Part shown: positions 22,721-24,480 of the stretch, piece after piece
How positions within the stretch are numbered: the stretch's first letter is position 1
How the letters are laid out: each line of letters begins with the position of its first letter
Source: CAZQHK01 sp964593455
Lineage (GTDB): Bacteria; Muiribacteriota; CAYSPT01
Length of the DNA stretch: 24,480 bases
Reading direction: 5' to 3'
Assembly: GCA_964593455.1 (NCBI GenBank)
Contig: CAZQHK010000052.1
Location: forward strand, 1 to 24,480
The notes under the pieces: model-generated
What the model saw: only the letters and a program-made list of their open reading frames with translations
What the model was told of the DNA's origin: nothing
Database searches by the model: none
Translations under genes and position numbers: made by a program

Positions 22721-23500
22721 GTGATTAGTCAGAAGATACGTTTTTCTTTTCTCGCTGTTTTTCTGGTTGCAGCGCTTTTTGTCAACCAGGTAGTATTTGC
22801 GCAGGGTCCGGTGTTGCTTGAACTGAAGCAAAAACCTGGTGATGTTAATCAATATGGTATCAGGATGTCCGGCAAGAGTAAGGTCTCATCAGGCGGAGAG
22901 AGCCATTCCACAAACATGGACATTAAGATGCTCATGCGTTGGAAGGTAGTAAAAGTAGGACCTAGCGGGACCATGGACGTATCAGTCACGATCTCCGAGG
23001 GTAGCAGCACGATAAATAATGAGCCTGTTGATCTCCCGAATCTGGGTGACACGAAATTGATGAAGATTTCGAGACGGGGCAAAATTATTAATGTTACTCC
23101 GGATGACCCGAATATCGATTACAAATCAATGCAGGTTGAATTCCCTGAAAAATCGCTTTCCATAGGAGATTCATGGGTCAACACCGTAACTTTAGGGCCG
23201 GAGTACCCGGTTCCCATGGAGGCTAAGTACACACTAACCGGATTCGAGTCAATCAAGGGGCATGAATGTGCGGTCATCGAGTCCAAGATTAAAATTCTTC
23301 CGCTGGAAAACGCTCCCGAAATCACTATTGATGTAGACGCGGTGGGACGTTTGTATTTCGCCTACAAAGAAGGCAGGATGATTAAGAACGAGGTAAAGAG
23401 CCTCATGAAGATGATTATGCCTGTTGAAACTCAGGAGGCGGGCGGCGCTGCCGAGGTCCAGATGAATATGAGTATGAACATGGTAATGGAGCTTCGTTAG
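22721..23500 (+). CDS. Exported protein of unknown function
   Basis: 259 residues starting at GTG 22721, with AAAGGAGTGG seven bases upstream. A Sec signal peptide is clear: a basic start (SQKIRF), a hydrophobic core, and a cleavage site near VVFAQG. There is no lipobox cysteine, so the protein is probably soluble in the periplasm or outside the cell. The mature part looks all-beta, with alternating hydrophobic residues and phrases such as LKQKPGDVNQYGIRM, SLSIGDSWVNTV and GRLYFAYKEGRM; it ends with a Met-rich strand (MNMSMNMVMELR). This resembles the loosely defined exported beta proteins annotated as DUF6263, but I am not sure of that. It has its own promoter and terminator, so it is a single-gene unit, perhaps controlled through the dyad at 22655-22672. 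I do not recognise a function. Confidence 0.85.
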   Translation: MISQKIRFSFLAVFLVAALFVNQVVFAQGPVLLELKQKPGDVNQYGIRMSGKSKVSSGGESHSTNMDIKMLMRWKVVKVGPSGTMDVSVTISEGSSTINNEPVDLPNLGDTKLMKISRRGKIINVTPDDPNIDYKSMQVEFPEKSLSIGDSWVNTVTLGPEYPVPMEAKYTLTGFESIKGHECAVIESKIKILPLENAPEITIDVDAVGRLYFAYKEGRMIKNEVKSLMKMIMPVETQEAGGAAEVQMNMSMNMVMELR

Positions 23501-23523
23501 ATAACCGCGCTTAGACAGGATTT

Positions 23524-23556
23524 AAAAGAGGTCCGGAATTTTTCCGGACCTCTTTT
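23524..23556. terminator. Strong bidirectional intrinsic terminator
   Basis: A 15-bp perfect stem, AAAAGAGGTCCGGAA (23524-23538) with TTCCGGACCTCTTTT (23542-23556), closed by a three-base TTT loop. A-rich and T-rich ends make it able to stop transcripts in either direction. It closes the exported-protein unit. Confidence 0.93.
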
Positions 23557-23616
23557 ATGTTATCCTGAAACAAGCATAACCCGAAAACTGCAGTTTCTGT
23601 GATAATAACAAAGTAG

Positions 23617-23625
23617 TGTTATAAT
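23617..23625 (+). promoter_or_regulatory. Extended -10 promoter for the last gene
   Basis: TGTTATAAT: a consensus TATAAT (23620-23625) with TG one base upstream. No good -35 is found at 16-18 bases, which is usual for extended -10 promoters. The start would be near 23632, leaving a leader of about 90 bases in which I see only weak pairing (CCCG/CGGG near 23660-23676). Confidence 0.6.
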
Positions 23626-23722
23626 GTTTGTCTGCGCAGTGTTGTGTTATATGGACTCTACCCGGTCTGTCTACGGGCTGTGATCATGAGATGTTAAATG
23701 TTTAAAAGTGGGGTAGTTAGCG

Positions 23723-24480
23723 ATGAAGGAGCGGTTGATCTGCATACCCGACTCGGCCGGATGTTTTGATCTGGACTCCCTTCTTTCACATCTGCCGGTC
23801 CGTTCTCCGTATGGTATCTCGGAAAAGCAAACTTTGAACTTTTGTGTACCGGGAGATGAAGATTATCTAAGGCTCGAGTTTGCCCGTGTGGCAGATGTAA
23901 TGCAGGATATCGTAAATAAATCATACTGGGTTTGGGAATTGGAAGGGTTTCTGAGTAAACTGCCGCAAATAGGTAATATCATAGAGGCATCTTCACAAAA
24001 CACTGTTCTTTCCTTGACACAGATAGCAGATATCATGGAAACCTGTTCTCTGGTGATGAAGATTCGTGAGTTGACAGATAGTATGCCTCGTTCAATAGTA
24101 CCTCTGGCTGCTCCGAAATTGTCCGGCTCGCTGACAAAATTACTAAATTTAGCCGGAGATATCTTTCCTGACGGTACACCGCGGTTGGAGGGTGTAGCGG
24201 GACATTCGTACAGAGAGAAGATCGATGACTTGCAAAAGGTTATTAAAGCAATACGTGACGAGTATATAACCTGTGTGAAGATGACCGAAGAGAGTACCGG
24301 TTTAAAGGTCAGGCCGGGAGGAACAATTCGGGTCAGCCGCCTCGATGAGTCATTGATCGATTACCTGGATAGAACAGCTCTGGTTGAACGGCACCAGGAA
24401 AGTTTGGATTATATCGTTTTTATCATGCGTAAAAGTGAGAAATGGCAGGAACTCGGTGAACAGGTAAAAGAATTGAGAAT
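23723..24480 (+). CDS. Unidentified protein, 3' end outside the window (possible MutS-family core region)
   Basis: An open frame of 252 codons from ATG 23723 to the window end with no stop. An in-frame TAG nine bases upstream fixes this ATG as the first possible. The ribosome binding site is poor (GGGGTAG). Codon use looks like that of the neighbours, and it is preceded by a promoter and a terminator, so it is a real gene. The N-terminus has SPYGISEKQTLNF, then PGDEDYLRLEFARV; long amphipathic helices follow, including VLSLTQIADIMETC and a charged coiled-coil region (REKIDDLQKVIKAIRDEY) leading to GLKVRPGGTIRVSR. This pattern of helices and the SPYG and GDE phrases recalls the core and lever region of MutS/MutS2-like proteins, whose ATPase would lie beyond the window. 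That is a low-confidence reading. No signal peptide or membrane helix is seen. Confidence 0.75.
   Translation, partial: MKERLICIPDSAGCFDLDSLLSHLPVRSPYGISEKQTLNFCVPGDEDYLRLEFARVADVMQDIVNKSYWVWELEGFLSKLPQIGNIIEASSQNTVLSLTQIADIMETCSLVMKIRELTDSMPRSIVPLAAPKLSGSLTKLLNLAGDIFPDGTPRLEGVAGHSYREKIDDLQKVIKAIRDEYITCVKMTEESTGLKVRPGGTIRVSRLDESLIDYLDRTALVERHQESLDYIVFIMRKSEKWQELGEQVKELR

Noticed and set aside
1..24480. Mobile elements, prophage, defence islands or toxin-antitoxin pairs
   Set aside because: No transposase, integrase, inverted-repeat-bounded element or small paired genes were found. Codon use and content look uniform and housekeeping in character.

Overview
This is a 24.5 kb piece of a bacterial chromosome, most likely from a draft or metagenome-assembled genome, because it contains a run of exactly 100 N (1932-2031). 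Strong GGAGG-type ribosome binding sites, frequent GTG and TTG starts, short gene spacing and a split alpha/beta glycyl-tRNA synthetase all fit a bacterium. Base composition looks close to balanced. Nothing in the window fixes the phylum. The content is mainly conserved housekeeping, and I see no insertion sequences, prophage, CRISPR array or defence genes.

Layout. 1-3315: an upstream region with a weak terminator-like hairpin, a secreted subtilisin-type (S8) protease interrupted by the assembly gap, and a small membrane protein resembling an ECF-transporter S component. 3317-4288 (minus strand): a ROK-family sugar kinase, convergent with the membrane protein and divergent from tRNA-Val(CAC). 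The kinase and the tRNA each have a well-formed promoter, back to back, and the tRNA ends in a strong terminator. 4578-9099: a PAS histidine kinase overlapping a response regulator made of two receiver domains, then the Mg2+ transporter MgtE and a nitrilase/omega-amidase-like hydrolase. 9169-14697: glyQ, glyS and lon, tightly spaced.

14705-22642: a long translation/envelope cluster with its own promoter and a structured leader: rpsB, tsf, pyrH, frr, uppS, cdsA, an rseP-type site-2 protease and a diacylglycerol-kinase-like lipid kinase. The order is the classical bacterial one, except that dxr is missing between cdsA and rseP. 22643-23556: a single-gene unit for an exported protein, with a sigma70-like promoter, a perfect dyad overlapping the -35 box, and a very strong terminator. 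23617-24480: a promoter and the 5' part of an unidentified gene, possibly MutS-related, that runs off the window.

How the genes work together. rpsB, tsf and frr serve translation, pyrH makes UDP, and uppS, cdsA and the lipid kinase make or modify lipid carriers and phospholipid precursors. RseP and Lon handle membrane and cytosolic proteolysis, and glyQS charges tRNA-Gly. I see no clear undescribed multi-gene system. The points most worth a second look are the four-PDZ RseP homologue, the rpsB leader with mutually exclusive pairings, the repeat-built acidic tail on ribosomal protein S2, the duplicated-receiver regulator, and the dyad promoter at 22654-22683.
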